Numbered from the stretch's first letter, positions 25,335 through 33,701 are shown. The stretch: 49,534 bases of DNA from Baia soyae (GCF_004341445.1 NZ_SLXV01000022.1:1-49534), one strand, 5' to 3'. Program-made: numbers and translations. Notes: generated by a model not told the origin, from the sequence alone.

Positions 25335-25723
25335 GCCAGGGAATGTATACTCTAGTGAAGCATTTCTGGATATCCTGTGCCCATAGCGTTCCAGGTGCTG
25401 GGAAATGTGAGCGGATCCACGGTCATAACTATAAAGTGACTTTTTGTGTTCAAGGAAATAGTTTAGACTCTTCCCATATGCTGATTGACTTTAGAGAAGT
25501 GAAACATGCAATCGAAAAGCAATTTGATCATCATTACTTAAATGATTTCCCTGAGTTCTCGCCAGAGCTAGGTGGTGCCGCTCCTTCAACGGAAAAAGTA
25601 GCAGAAGTTTTCTTTGAGCGTATCAAGCAGTTGTGTGAGAAGAAGGAAAATTGTCCGATCATGAAGTGGGTAGAAGTAGAAGAGACGAATGAGGCTTTTG
25701 CGAGATACGAAGAAATGAACTAA
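25331..25723 (+). CDS. queD: 6-carboxy-5,6,7,8-tetrahydropterin synthase
   Basis: QueD converts 7,8-dihydroneopterin triphosphate to 6-carboxy-tetrahydropterin, the step before QueE. From the TTG start the 130-residue protein has zinc ligands His18, His30 and His32 and catalytic Cys26 in GKCERIHGHNY. I choose TTG 25331, which overlaps the queC stop as TTGA, because GGAGAGG lies 6 nt upstream. ATG 25343 is a fallback. queF is absent, so the operon as encoded ends at preQ0. Confidence 0.94.
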   Translation: MSQGMYTLVKHFWISCAHSVPGAGKCERIHGHNYKVTFCVQGNSLDSSHMLIDFREVKHAIEKQFDHHYLNDFPEFSPELGGAAPSTEKVAEVFFERIKQLCEKKENCPIMKWVEVEETNEAFARYEEMN

Positions 25724-25777
25724 GTCACATATGATATACTCAACAGGATTATATAGTCATTAGGAGAGGAATTTCTG

Positions 25778-26320
25778 TTGAACTTTATTGCTTGGATGAT
25801 TGTCGCATGTGAAGTGATGTTTTGGGTTGTTATTGGGTTAGGATTGGTTACGCGTTACGTACTTAAGATGAAGCGCCTTGGTCTATTTTTATTATCCTTA
25901 ACGATTGTTATTGATCTAGCTTTGCTAGTCATTACGGGGATTGATTTATACAATGGAGCCACTGCGACCGTAGCGCATGGGATTGCCGCTGTTTATATTG
26001 GGATCTCTATCGCATTTGGAAAAAGTATGGTTCAGTGGACGGATGAGCGTTTTCAGTATTATGTGTTGAAACAAGGAGATAAGCCAGTAGAACGATTTGG
26101 TATGGAGTATGCAAGGCATTATCTAAAAGGCTGGTTTAGACATGTTATCGCATATGGGATTGGTGCTGGATTATTGGTAGGCATGATTTATTGGATAAAT
26201 GAACCATCCCAGACTAAGGCATTTAATGGTATTTTGAGAGGTTGGTCTGTAGTTCTAGGTATTGATTTGAGCATTACGATTAGCAACTTTATTTGGCCTA
26301 GAAAGCCAAAGGGTTCGTAG
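25778..26320 (+). CDS. Conserved integral membrane protein, YmcC-like
   Basis: The 180-residue protein has four to five hydrophobic segments (about 3-25, 33-52, 60-82, 115-135, 148-168). It resembles, from memory, the uncharacterised YmcC family of Bacillus (IGISIAFGKSMVQW-type loop, C-terminal FIWPR). TTG 25778 has TAGGAGAGG upstream. It lies 54 bp after queD on the same strand and before a strong hairpin, so it could be transcribed with cluster 1. A role in the pathway is not evident. Confidence 0.7.
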   Translation: MNFIAWMIVACEVMFWVVIGLGLVTRYVLKMKRLGLFLLSLTIVIDLALLVITGIDLYNGATATVAHGIAAVYIGISIAFGKSMVQWTDERFQYYVLKQGDKPVERFGMEYARHYLKGWFRHVIAYGIGAGLLVGMIYWINEPSQTKAFNGILRGWSVVLGIDLSITISNFIWPRKPKGS

Positions 26321-26333
26321 GATTCCAGTCTAG

Positions 26334-26380
26334 GTAAAATGAGAGATGCCTTCTTAAATAGAAGCCATCTCTCATTTTAC
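26334..26380 (+). terminator. Hairpin at the right end of cluster 1
   Basis: GTAAAATGAGAGATG (26334-26348) pairs perfectly with CATCTCTCATTTTAC (26366-26380). An inner TTCT/AGAA pair lies in the loop. Confidence 0.8.
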
Positions 26381-26454
26381 GTTGATCCATCTTCTGATAT
26401 TGTAATGATATAATTTATGATATAAAAAATATCATAAAGGAAGGTGTAACTACA

Positions 26455-26964
26455 TTGAAAACTCTCGAAACAGAACGCCTTATCCTTCGCTTTCAAACCC
26501 TTGATGATGCTACTTTTATATTAGAACTTGTGAATGATCCCTCTTGGTTGAAGTTTATAGGGGACCGAGGCATTCGGACTATCGAGGACGCCAAGAATCA
26601 TATATTAAATGGACCAATCCGAATGTATGAGGAGCTTGGTTTGGGATTTCTTTTAGTAGAGCGTAAAGAAGATCATGCTTCAATAGGGATTTGTGGACTC
26701 GTGAAAAGAGCATCCTTAGACGATATCGACGTTGGGTTTGCCTTCCTTCCTCAATATCGTGGCCAAGGATATGCCTATGAAGCTACCACAGCCGTCATGT
26801 CATATGGAAGAGGTACATTAGGATTAGATCGTATCGTGGCTATCACTGCACAGGATAACGTCCACTCAATCAAGCTCCTCGAGAAGCTAGGGATGAAGTT
26901 TGAACAATTTATCCAGCTATCCAGTGACTCTGAAGAAATCAATCTATTTGCTTGGAACCGATAA
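26455..26964 (+). CDS. GNAT family N-acetyltransferase, RimJ/RimL-like
   Basis: The 169-residue protein begins with LETERLILRF, the usual start of RimJ/RimL-type acetyltransferases. The acetyl-CoA-binding motif A is PQYRGQGYAYEAT (about 101-113). NVHSIKLLEKLGM near the end is motif B. TTG 26455 has AAAGGAAGG upstream. It is monocistronic with a terminator, and the substrate is unknown. Confidence 0.9.
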   Translation: MKTLETERLILRFQTLDDATFILELVNDPSWLKFIGDRGIRTIEDAKNHILNGPIRMYEELGLGFLLVERKEDHASIGICGLVKRASLDDIDVGFAFLPQYRGQGYAYEATTAVMSYGRGTLGLDRIVAITAQDNVHSIKLLEKLGMKFEQFIQLSSDSEEINLFAWNR

Positions 26965-27013
26965 CACAGATAAACAACAATGTGTAATGGTTCATTGATA
27001 TTGCCTTCAAATA

Positions 27014-27059
27014 AGAAAAAATCCTTCTTCCCGATATCGAATAGGGAGAAGGATTTTCT
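27014..27059. terminator. Terminator between converging GNAT and hemolysin III genes
   Basis: AAAATCCTTCTTCCC (about 27018-27032) pairs with GGGAGAAGGATTTT (27044-27057) with one bulged T. A-rich and T-rich flanks on both sides suit both directions. Confidence 0.8.
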
Positions 27060-27069
27060 TTACGCATTA

Positions 27070-27717
27070 TTATAGAGGTACGATATACATTGAAATCATC
27101 AAGAAGTGTGCCAGAGAGCCGAGCATAATGAAAATGTGAAAGATCTCATGGAAACCGAACTTGTTTGGGATGAAGTCAAAGATCTTGGTGGCGTAGATGA
27201 CAGCACCGACGGTATAAGCGACACCGCCTGCAATGAGTAACATAATCGCTTTACTAGGCAGGTGATCGATAAATTGACCAAAAGGTAAGATGGCTAGCCA
27301 TCCTAGTGTGACATAGAAAATAGTCGAAACCATCCGAGGTACGTTCATAAACCAAAGCTTCATCACCATGCCAACAATGGCCAAGCTCCATACGCAGATG
27401 AGCATGGTTAAGCGCCAAGCACCTTCAAGCCCAACATATACAACGGGTGTGTAGGTTCCAGCGATAAAGAAGTAGATGGCAATATGATCAAATTTACGCA
27501 GGGCTAGCTTAGTTTTGGGCTTCACATGCAACCAGTGATAGAGAGCACTAGCTCCAAACAGAACGATGAGACTAACTCCATAGATAATCATGGTTAATAG
27601 TTTGGTTGGGTTTTGATAGGTTAATACGATGAGAAAGACAAGACCCACAATCCCCGCAAGGAATGAAGCAAAATGAGTCCATGTATTAACAGGTTCTCGC
27701 ATCCGTAAGAATTTCAT
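27070..27717 (-). CDS. Hemolysin III / PAQR family membrane protein
   Basis: The 215-residue protein has seven hydrophobic segments. The family's conserved residues are visible: REPVNTWTHFAS near the N-terminus, FGASALYHW and KFDHIAIYFFIAGTYTP in the middle, and GFHEIFHIF near the C-terminus, whose histidines bind zinc in PAQR proteins. ATG 27717 has GGAGGGT upstream; earlier in-frame starts would add eight unlikely residues. The aminotransferase gene ends 36 bp upstream on the same strand. Despite the name, most bacterial members are not proven toxins. Confidence 0.9.
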   Translation of the reverse strand: MKFLRMREPVNTWTHFASFLAGIVGLVFLIVLTYQNPTKLLTMIIYGVSLIVLFGASALYHWLHVKPKTKLALRKFDHIAIYFFIAGTYTPVVYVGLEGAWRLTMLICVWSLAIVGMVMKLWFMNVPRMVSTIFYVTLGWLAILPFGQFIDHLPSKAIMLLIAGGVAYTVGAVIYATKIFDFIPNKFGFHEIFHIFIMLGSLAHFLMISMYIVPL

Positions 27718-27753
27718 TGCATACCCTCCATTTATACACACTATTTGGTAAGT

Positions 27754-28956
27754 CTATCCAACTTGGTTTGTCGTTAGCACAGGAACCGAAGCTTGTTTCC
27801 TTTTCACGAAGCGGGTGATCCGAATCATCGCTTCGCCTAATTGCTCCAGGGAGCTAGCATACGAGCAACGAATATGACCAGCACCACTAGGCCCAAATGC
27901 ATCTCCAGGTACCACGGCTACCTGCTCCTCTTTTAAAAGCTCTTCTGCAAAAGTGGTAGCGTCCATCCCTGTGGATTCAATAGATGGAAATACATAGAAT
28001 GAGCCCTGTGGATCATGACAAGTAAGTCCTACGTCGTTCAGAGCCTTCACCATGAAGCGGCGTCGACGATCATACTGAGATACCATCGCTCTACATTCGA
28101 GTATACCATTTTCTAGGGCTTCGAGTGCTGCTACTTGGCTCGTGATCGGAGCGCATAAAGCCGCGTATTGATGGATTTTCAGCATCCCAGTAAGCAATGC
28201 AGAAGGAGCACATACATAACCAACACGCCACCCTGTCATCGCAAATGCTTTTGAGAATCCACTAATGAGAATGGTATGGTTTTTCATCTCTGGAAGTGCG
28301 CCGATCGAGAAATGCTGTCCTTGATAAGTGAGTTCGGCATAAATTTCATCTGAAATAACTAATAAATCATGTCGTTTGATCATGTCTGCTACCGGTTTTA
28401 ATTCCTCTTCGGTCATAATAGCACCCGTCGGATTGTTAGGATAACAGAGGATTACGAGCTTGGTACGCGTTGTAATCGCTTTTTTTACATCGTCTGCCTG
28501 TAGCTTAAATCCATATCGGGCATGAGTTGGAACCGCTACAGGAACTCCGCCGGCTAACTCCACACAAGGAGCATAGGAGACATAGCAAGGCTCTGGGATG
28601 AGGACTTCATCACCCGGAGATAACAGGGCACGAAATGCTAAATCAATCGCTTCACTTGCTCCGAAGGTAATTAATATTTCTGAAGAAGGTTGATAATGAA
28701 GCTGAAAACGTTGCTCGAGATACTGGCTAACTGCTTTCCGTAACTCGGGTGTTCCTTGGTTAGAAGTATAAGCTGTCATTCCTAGATCAAGGGAAGTGAC
28801 TGAGGCCTCGCGAATATGCCATGGGGTAACAAAATCTGGCTCTCCGACGGCGAGACTGATCGCATCAGGTGCATTGCTTAATAGATCAAAGAAACGACGA
28901 ATTCCTGACGGTTTTAGATTTCGTACGATAGGTGATAGTTTGTCTTCTAGGTTCAT
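27754..28956 (-). CDS. alaT: PLP-dependent class I aminotransferase, AlaT-like
   Basis: A fold-type I aminotransferase of 400 residues. GASEAIDLAFRALLSPGDEV, YPNNPTGAIM, SDEIYAELTY and the PLP-lysine motif ISGFSKAFAMTGWRVGY are all present. It is preceded on the same strand by an Lrp/AsnC regulator gene. In B. subtilis this arrangement is alaR-alaT, where AlaT makes alanine from pyruvate and glutamate. The sequence resembles AlaT, but substrate specificity in this family is hard to read, so aromatic or other amino acids remain possible. Confidence 0.7.
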   Translation of the reverse strand: MNLEDKLSPIVRNLKPSGIRRFFDLLSNAPDAISLAVGEPDFVTPWHIREASVTSLDLGMTAYTSNQGTPELRKAVSQYLEQRFQLHYQPSSEILITFGASEAIDLAFRALLSPGDEVLIPEPCYVSYAPCVELAGGVPVAVPTHARYGFKLQADDVKKAITTRTKLVILCYPNNPTGAIMTEEELKPVADMIKRHDLLVISDEIYAELTYQGQHFSIGALPEMKNHTILISGFSKAFAMTGWRVGYVCAPSALLTGMLKIHQYAALCAPITSQVAALEALENGILECRAMVSQYDRRRRFMVKALNDVGLTCHDPQGSFYVFPSIESTGMDATTFAEELLKEEQVAVVPGDAFGPSGAGHIRCSYASSLEQLGEAMIRITRFVKRKQASVPVLTTNQVG

Positions 28957-29012
28957 GGTGTTTGATTGGGTGCACTGATGAAGGCACCGTCCTCCTTTTT
29001 TCTGTGAAACGA

Positions 29013-29504
29013 CTAAGGAATAATGGAAATCCTACGGTCTTGATTTGGTTTATCTAAGATAACGCCATCTTCTTTAAATTTCTTTAGCACAAAATGGGTT
29101 GTGGTACTAACGACAAATTCAAGAGGTGCTAATTTTTCTGTTACAAATTGTCCCACGGCTTCCATGGAAGAAACTTCTAATGAGACAGATAGATCATACG
29201 CTCCAGACATGAGATACACATCTTTTACTTCCGGATAATGATAAATCCTCTGTGCGAGAGCATCAAAGCCGTATCCATGCTGTGGAGTAACTTTTACATC
29301 AATGAGAGCGGTGACCCGTGGTCTGCCTGTTTTTTTCCAATCAATGATCGTACGGTGCTTTAAAATGATTTGCTCATCTTCAAGCTGACGAACGATCGCT
29401 TCGACTTTTTCTAAAGGCTCGTTTACAAGATGAGCGATCTGCTCGAGGGTAAGTCGTGCATTCTCTTCAAATAAAGAGAGTATTTCCAAGTGCAAGTCAG
29501 TCAT
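29013..29504 (-). CDS. alaR: Lrp/AsnC family transcriptional regulator, AlaR-like
   Basis: The 163-residue protein has an N-terminal winged helix-turn-helix (residues about 4-60: LEQIAHLVNEPLEKVEAIVRQLE) and a C-terminal RAM ligand domain (about 70-145: VTALIDVKV, VYLMSGAYDLSVSLEV). It lies 56 bp upstream of the aminotransferase gene and probably controls it in response to an amino acid. The alaR name rests on gene order and resemblance. Confidence 0.75.
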   Translation of the reverse strand: MTDLHLEILSLFEENARLTLEQIAHLVNEPLEKVEAIVRQLEDEQIILKHRTIIDWKKTGRPRVTALIDVKVTPQHGYGFDALAQRIYHYPEVKDVYLMSGAYDLSVSLEVSSMEAVGQFVTEKLAPLEFVVSTTTHFVLKKFKEDGVILDKPNQDRRISIIP

Positions 29505-29581
29505 CCTATGCCTCCTAATGTCGAATTCTTTTCTATCAATTATCTCTATTGCCCGCTATTATATCATCTTTTTGGCCAAAC

Positions 29582-29612
29582 AAAAAAGCAGCTAGTTTGA
29601 AGCTGCTTTGCG
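29582..29612 (-). terminator. Minus-strand terminator after the small-protein pair
   Basis: On the minus strand AAAGCAGCT and AGCTGCTTT (29585-29593 and 29601-29609) form a perfect 9-bp stem with a 7-nt loop. It runs into six T (the A run at 29582-29587). Confidence 0.85.
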
Positions 29613-29629
29613 CGGTATAACGCAAGGGA

Positions 29630-29953
29630 TTAAATGGCCTTGCCTGTTCGCTCTAACTCTGCTTTTAATCCGAGTACTTTCATAACCTCTTGATACTTTG
29701 TTTCGTCTATAGCTGAATCCCCAAATTCCATCATTGCAATGGTATTTTCGTTTAACTCAGAGCTTAATTGATCGTTTACTTTTTCTGCCAGTTGCAGATA
29801 GGTAAGATCTTGCTCTTGACGATAAGCCAGCAATTTTAATCCTGACTGGAAACGATACGATTCGGTCGCTTCTCGGATTCTGGGAATCTGTTGGAGAATG
29901 CTTCGTATTTCATCATAATGATCTGTTAAATCAAGCTCTTTTTCATCTTTCAC
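29630..29953 (-). CDS. Possible antitoxin-like helix-turn-helix protein
   Basis: The 107-residue acidic protein has a segment (about 38-95) spaced like an XRE/HigA-type helix-turn-helix: RQEQDLTYLQLAEKVN, then NENTIAMMEFGDSAIDET. It overlaps the upstream 173-residue protein gene by 4 bp (29950-29953), the tight coupling usual for toxin-antitoxin pairs in toxin-first order. Recognition is weak, and a simple operon partner of unknown role is the alternative. Confidence 0.5.
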   Translation of the reverse strand: MKDEKELDLTDHYDEIRSILQQIPRIREATESYRFQSGLKLLAYRQEQDLTYLQLAEKVNDQLSSELNENTIAMMEFGDSAIDETKYQEVMKVLGLKAELERTGKAI

Positions 29954-30471
29954 GAGTCCTTCCCCCTTAATAAATATTTACTTGGGTTTTCGAGAAAATC
30001 GATATAGATTTCAAATGAGAGCTGACGGCAGACTTCATACAGTTCTTCGGATTTTCGATTTAGTTCTAAGTCAAGTGTATCATATACCATCAGGGCACGT
30101 GTAAGGAAGAGGACTTGTTGTTTATTAACCCGCTCCCGAAAGAAAAAAATACGCGCGCCCCAATGCAAAGTGCGAGGGTCTGTGGAGTAAATGTGATTAT
30201 AGCGAATTTCGTACAGTTTCAAATGATAGGATGGACTGGGAATGGACTGGAGTGGATGAAACTTCTTATATCCATTCGTTGTTTTCAACGAGATCCAATA
30301 ATTCTTCAAATTATAAGGAAGCCATTTCATTTGGTGGAGATGAGCAATTACTTTCATCATGCCCTCAAATGTATGAGCATAATCAGAATCAGCCTCTGCT
30401 TGAAAGCGAATCGACTGAAGAAAATCATGAACTTGGCTACGACCATCTTCATATAGAAACTGGATAATCAC
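29950..30471 (-). CDS. Possible RelE/HigB-like toxin, otherwise unknown
   Basis: This 173-residue protein has features recalling phage-derived Gp49/HigB toxins. An N-terminal DGRSQVHDFLQSI is followed by a central LKTTNGYKKFHPL and LKLYEIRYNHI-type strand pair. A basic RIFFFRERVNKQQVLFLTRA segment then resembles the RelE-fold core strand. It is longer than usual for HigB (about 110), with about 50 extra C-terminal residues. The start is GTG 30471. It would be the first gene of a two-gene operon. The toxin call is an inference from pattern and gene order. Confidence 0.5.
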   Translation of the reverse strand: MIIQFLYEDGRSQVHDFLQSIRFQAEADSDYAHTFEGMMKVIAHLHQMKWLPYNLKNYWISLKTTNGYKKFHPLQSIPSPSYHLKLYEIRYNHIYSTDPRTLHWGARIFFFRERVNKQQVLFLTRALMVYDTLDLELNRKSEELYEVCRQLSFEIYIDFLENPSKYLLRGKDS

Positions 30472-30514
30472 TTATGGTTCGCTCCCATCTCTCCTTTAAA
30501 GTGGTGGACCCGAT

Positions 30515-31435
30515 CTAATTTTTGAAGAAGTTCTTTAAGATAAATAGTGCATTTGCAGGACGCTCTGCAATTCTGCGTGTGAAGTATGGATACCAATCTT
30601 TTCCATATGGAGTGTAAACGCGTACTTTGTAACCTTCTTTTACTAGATCGCGTTGTAACCCATTACGCACTCCGTATAACATCTGGAATTCATACAGATT
30701 GTCGTCAATGTGGTTCTCTTTGATCCATTTCTTTAGTATATGAATGATTGTCTCGTCATGTGTGGCAATTGCCGTGTAACAACCGCTGAGAAGATGATTT
30801 TGTACGAGACGAACATAGTTGTCATCTACTTCGGATTTCTCTGGAAATGCGACTGCCGCAGGCTCCTTATAAGCCCCTTTTACGATACGTAGATTGACTT
30901 GATTCTCGCCTAACTTCGCGACATCATCGACAGCCCGATATAGATAAGATTGAATAACCAATCCAATATGCGCTTTGCCATACTTAGCAAGTAAACGGTT
31001 AAAAATATCGATGGTAACCTCAAGTCGAGGTGTGTCTTCCATATCAATGCGGACAAAGTTATTACACTCTTTGGCTTTAGCGGCAATCCGATCCATGTTT
31101 TCAAAGCAGAATTCAGGATCGATATCCAGACCCAGTTGAGTGAGCTTAACGGATACGTTGGAGTTGACACCGCTTTCAGCAATCGCTTCAAAGATACGAA
31201 CCGATTCATCAGTAGCCGCGATCGCTTCTTCTTTGGTGTAAACGCTTTCCCCGAGGTGATCAAGAGTAACAATAAGGCCTTCTTTATTAATCTCCGAGAC
31301 GAAACGAACGGCCTCTTCCAGCGATTCACCAGCAACGAAGCGGGAAGCTCCTAGCTTCATCCCATATTTGGATACAAAAGAAGTAACAACTCGATTGCCT
31401 GCTAAGGTAAGCACTAGGCTACGACTGATAGACAT
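30515..31435 (-). CDS. putB: Proline dehydrogenase
   Basis: This FAD enzyme oxidises L-proline to pyrroline-5-carboxylate. The 306-residue protein has the monofunctional Bacillus-type barrel: VSVKLTQLGLDI, VRIDMEDTPRLEVT, RIVKGAYKEPAAVAFP, ATHDETII and the C-terminal GKDWYPYFTRRIAERP that binds proline carboxylate. ATG 31435 (MSISRSLVL) has GTGAGGAAA upstream. A start at 31474 would add 13 unlikely residues. It is divergent from the P5C dehydrogenase gene, so both catabolic steps share one control region. Confidence 0.95.
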   Translation of the reverse strand: MSISRSLVLTLAGNRVVTSFVSKYGMKLGASRFVAGESLEEAVRFVSEINKEGLIVTLDHLGESVYTKEEAIAATDESVRIFEAIAESGVNSNVSVKLTQLGLDIDPEFCFENMDRIAAKAKECNNFVRIDMEDTPRLEVTIDIFNRLLAKYGKAHIGLVIQSYLYRAVDDVAKLGENQVNLRIVKGAYKEPAAVAFPEKSEVDDNYVRLVQNHLLSGCYTAIATHDETIIHILKKWIKENHIDDNLYEFQMLYGVRNGLQRDLVKEGYKVRVYTPYGKDWYPYFTRRIAERPANALFILKNFFKN

Positions 31436-31613
31436 AACAATTTCCTCACTTTCGACAACAACCACAAGTGTCATGATAATTTTTAATGATAGATAAAATG
31501 ATAAAATTAGTGCTTTACATAATCATTATACAATGATGTTTCAAATGACAAAAGGAAAGAAATGCTTTTAAGCTCCATTTTTTCTTAAGAAAACAGCTGG
31601 TAAATCTTATCAA

Positions 31614-31627
31614 TGGAAACGATTGCA
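31614..31627. promoter_or_regulatory. cre-like CcpA box in the putB-rocA control region
   Basis: TGGAAACGATTGCA fits the cre consensus at about 12 of 14 positions and overlaps the -35 of the rocA promoter (31623-31628). This suggests carbon catabolite repression of proline use. Confidence 0.55.
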
Positions 31628-31651
31628 TGCCTTTGTTACCTACGTTACAAT
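31623..31651 (+). promoter_or_regulatory. Sigma-A promoter of rocA
   Basis: TTGCAT (31623-31628) and TACAAT (31646-31651) are separated by 17 nt, about 40 nt before the ATG at 31693. Confidence 0.7.
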
Positions 31652-31692
31652 GACAAAGGGGCAAATATGATTTTTTGAGGGGGATAATATTC

Positions 31693-33240
31693 ATGTTACA
31701 AGAATACCGCAATGAACCTTTCACAGACTTCTCGAAGGAAGAAAATTACAAAGCATTTCAAGCTGCACTTGATAAAGTACAAAGTGAGCTTGGTAAAGAA
31801 TATGAAATTATTATTGGGGACGAGCGTATTAAAACAGATCGTACTATGAAATCGCTTAACCCATCTAATCTAGATCAAGTAGTCGGCGTGGCTTATGAAG
31901 CAAACGTAGAGTTAGCTGAAAAAGCAATGCAAGTAGCTTTATCCACTTTCGATACTTGGAAAAAATATAGCCCAGCGGCACGCGCTCGCATTTTATTTAA
32001 AACATCAGCTATCATGCGTCGTAGAAAACATGAGTTTTCAGCATGGATGGTATTAGAAGCAGGAAAAAGTTGGGCAGAGGCGGATGCGGATACAGCAGAA
32101 GCAATCGATTTTATGGAGTTCTATGGCCGTGAAATGATTCGCATTAGCGAAAGCCAACCGTTAACACGCATCCCGGGTGAAGATAATGAGCTTACTTATA
32201 TCCCTCTTGGCGTAGGTGTAGTGATCCCGCCTTGGAACTTCCCACTTGCGATTACAGTCGGAATGACCACAGCGGCGATCGTATCAGGTAATACGGTTGT
32301 CCTAAAACCAGCAAGCCCAACGAACGTGATTGCGGCTAAATTTATGGAGATCCTCGAAGAAGCTGGCTGTCCATCAGGCGTAGTTAGCTACCTACCAGGC
32401 CCAGGCGCTGAAGTGGGCGAGTACTTGGTGACACATCCGAAAACTCGTTTCATCTCCTTCACTGGTTCTCGTGCAGTTGGTCTTCGTATTAACGAACTTG
32501 CGGCGAAAACGGTACCAGGCCAAAAATGGATTAAACGTGTGGTTGCAGAGATGGGCGGTAAAGATGCAATCGTCGTAAACAACGATGCAGATTTAGATCT
32601 CGCGGTTGATTCCATCGTGAAAGCAGCATTTAGCTTTGCTGGACAAAAATGCTCTGCATGTTCTCGTGCGATTATCCATCAAGACGTTTATGATCAAGTT
32701 CTTGAAGGTGTTGTAGCGAAAGCGAAGGAACTAAAAGTAGGGAATACCACTGACCTCGGAGTTGATCTAGGTCCAGTAGTAGATGATAAAGCGTATAATA
32801 AAATCTTGGAATACATTGAGATTGGGAAGCAAGAAGGTCGTCTTATGGCAGGCGGCGGCAAAGCAGAAGGTAATGGATACTACATCCAACCAACTGTATT
32901 TGCAGATGTGGACCCACAAGCTCGTATATCTCAAGAAGAAATCTTTGGACCCGTTGTTGCATTCCATAAAGCAAACGATTTCGATCATGCGCTTGAAATT
33001 GCAAACAACACAGACTACGGTTTAACAGGTGCAGTGCTTACAAGAAGCCGTGCGAACTTAGAAAAAGCTCGTGAAGAGTTTCATGTAGGGAATCTATACT
33101 TTAACCGTAAGTGTACAGGAGCTCTTGTAGGGGTTCATCCATTCGGCGGATTTAACATGTCTGGTACAGACTCCAAAGCAGGTGGACGTGACTACTTGTT
33201 GCTCTTTACACAGGCGAAAATGGTTTCGGAAGCTTTGTAA
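31693..33240 (+). CDS. rocA: L-glutamate gamma-semialdehyde dehydrogenase (P5C dehydrogenase)
   Basis: This NAD-dependent aldehyde dehydrogenase completes proline breakdown to glutamate. At 515 residues it matches Bacillus RocA. The oxyanion Asn motif is PPWNFPLAI, the catalytic Glu is in VAEMGGKDA and the catalytic Cys in [11 protein letters not shown]. The C-terminal [16 protein letters not shown] is typical. ATG 31693 ([10 protein letters not shown]) has GAGGGGG upstream. It is divergent from the proline dehydrogenase gene. Confidence 0.95.
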   Translation: MLQEYRNEPFTDFSKEENYKAFQAALDKVQSELGKEYEIIIGDERIKTDRTMKSLNPSNLDQVVGVAYEANVELAEKAMQVALSTFDTWKKYSPAARARILFKTSAIMRRRKHEFSAWMVLEAGKSWAEADADTAEAIDFMEFYGREMIRISESQPLTRIPGEDNELTYIPLGVGVVIPPWNFPLAITVGMTTAAIVSGNTVVLKPASPTNVIAAKFMEILEEAGCPSGVVSYLPGPGAEVGEYLVTHPKTRFISFTGSRAVGLRINELAAKTVPGQKWIKRVVAEMGGKDAIVVNNDADLDLAVDSIVKAAFSFAGQKCSACSRAIIHQDVYDQVLEGVVAKAKELKVGNTTDLGVDLGPVVDDKAYNKILEYIEIGKQEGRLMAGGGKAEGNGYYIQPTVFADVDPQARISQEEIFGPVVAFHKANDFDHALEIANNTDYGLTGAVLTRSRANLEKAREEFHVGNLYFNRKCTGALVGVHPFGGFNMSGTDSKAGGRDYLLLFTQAKMVSEAL

Positions 33241-33270
33241 GGAGTTAGATGAATAGGGTATTGATTGGTT

Positions 33271-33305
33271 AAACCTCTAGTGATTGTTTGCTAGAGGTTT
33301 TTTGT
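33271..33305 (+). terminator. Terminator of rocA
   Basis: AAACCTCTAG (33271-33280) pairs perfectly with CTAGAGGTTT (33291-33300), followed by more T. Confidence 0.88.
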
Positions 33306-33362
33306 ATGCTGGTTGGCTGGAGGAGGTTTTTGTTGATTAGTCTAATAGATGATAGATGGCTC

Positions 33363-33561
33363 GGGGTATATGTGTCTGCTCACAGCTCAAATAGTGAGCC
33401 TGCGAAGATGTGAAAAGAAAGTCCGCTCCGTCGTTCTCCACTACGGGCAAGTGGCAAAAACTCGCAAAAACCGCTCAAACATTTGCCACAAAACGCCCTA
33501 GCTGCGAACAACTACGCTAAGTAGGCTCACTAACATCGCTGAGAGCAAACACATATACCCC
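33363..33561. mobile_element. 199-bp MITE-like inverted-repeat element
   Basis: The 24-nt ends (33363-33386 and 33538-33561) are reverse complements with two mismatches, beginning GGGGTATATGTGT. A second inner pair, TAGTGAGCCT (33392-33401) with AGGCTCACTA, continues the palindrome. A perfect GTGGCAAA/TTTGCCAC pair lies in the centre. No coding sequence is seen. This looks like a non-autonomous mobile element or a species-specific intergenic repeat. No transposase is nearby. Confidence 0.6.
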
Positions 33562-33701
33562 TATCCCATGACCACTTATTGAGTAATCAACAGTGTAGTT
33601 GTGGATCGAAGGTGAAAGATGTACATGATTCCTATGCCATGACCACTTATTGATTAACCAGCAGTGATTGTGGGATCGAAGATGAAAGGTGTACATACCT
33701 G
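33560..33701. repeat. Two tandem copies of a 71-bp direct repeat
   Basis: CCTATCCCATGACCACTTAT (33560) recurs as CCTATGCCATGACCACTTAT (33631). The copies continue in step through GTGGATCGAAGGTGAAAGAT versus GGGATCGAAGATGAAAGGT, and both reach GTACAT. The period is 71 bp with roughly 80-85% identity. The first copy starts at the last bases of the inverted-repeat element. No gene is evident. Confidence 0.75.

Noticed and set aside
16754-25723. Lanthipeptide, lasso or sactipeptide cluster
   Set aside because: No LanM/LanB/LanC, lasso cyclase or SPASM radical SAM protein; the only radical SAM enzyme is a clear QueE.
16754-25723. Microcin C-type peptide-nucleotide cluster
   Set aside because: No MccB-like adenylating enzyme; the nucleobase part would come from preQ0 and the aminopropyltransferase is of another family.
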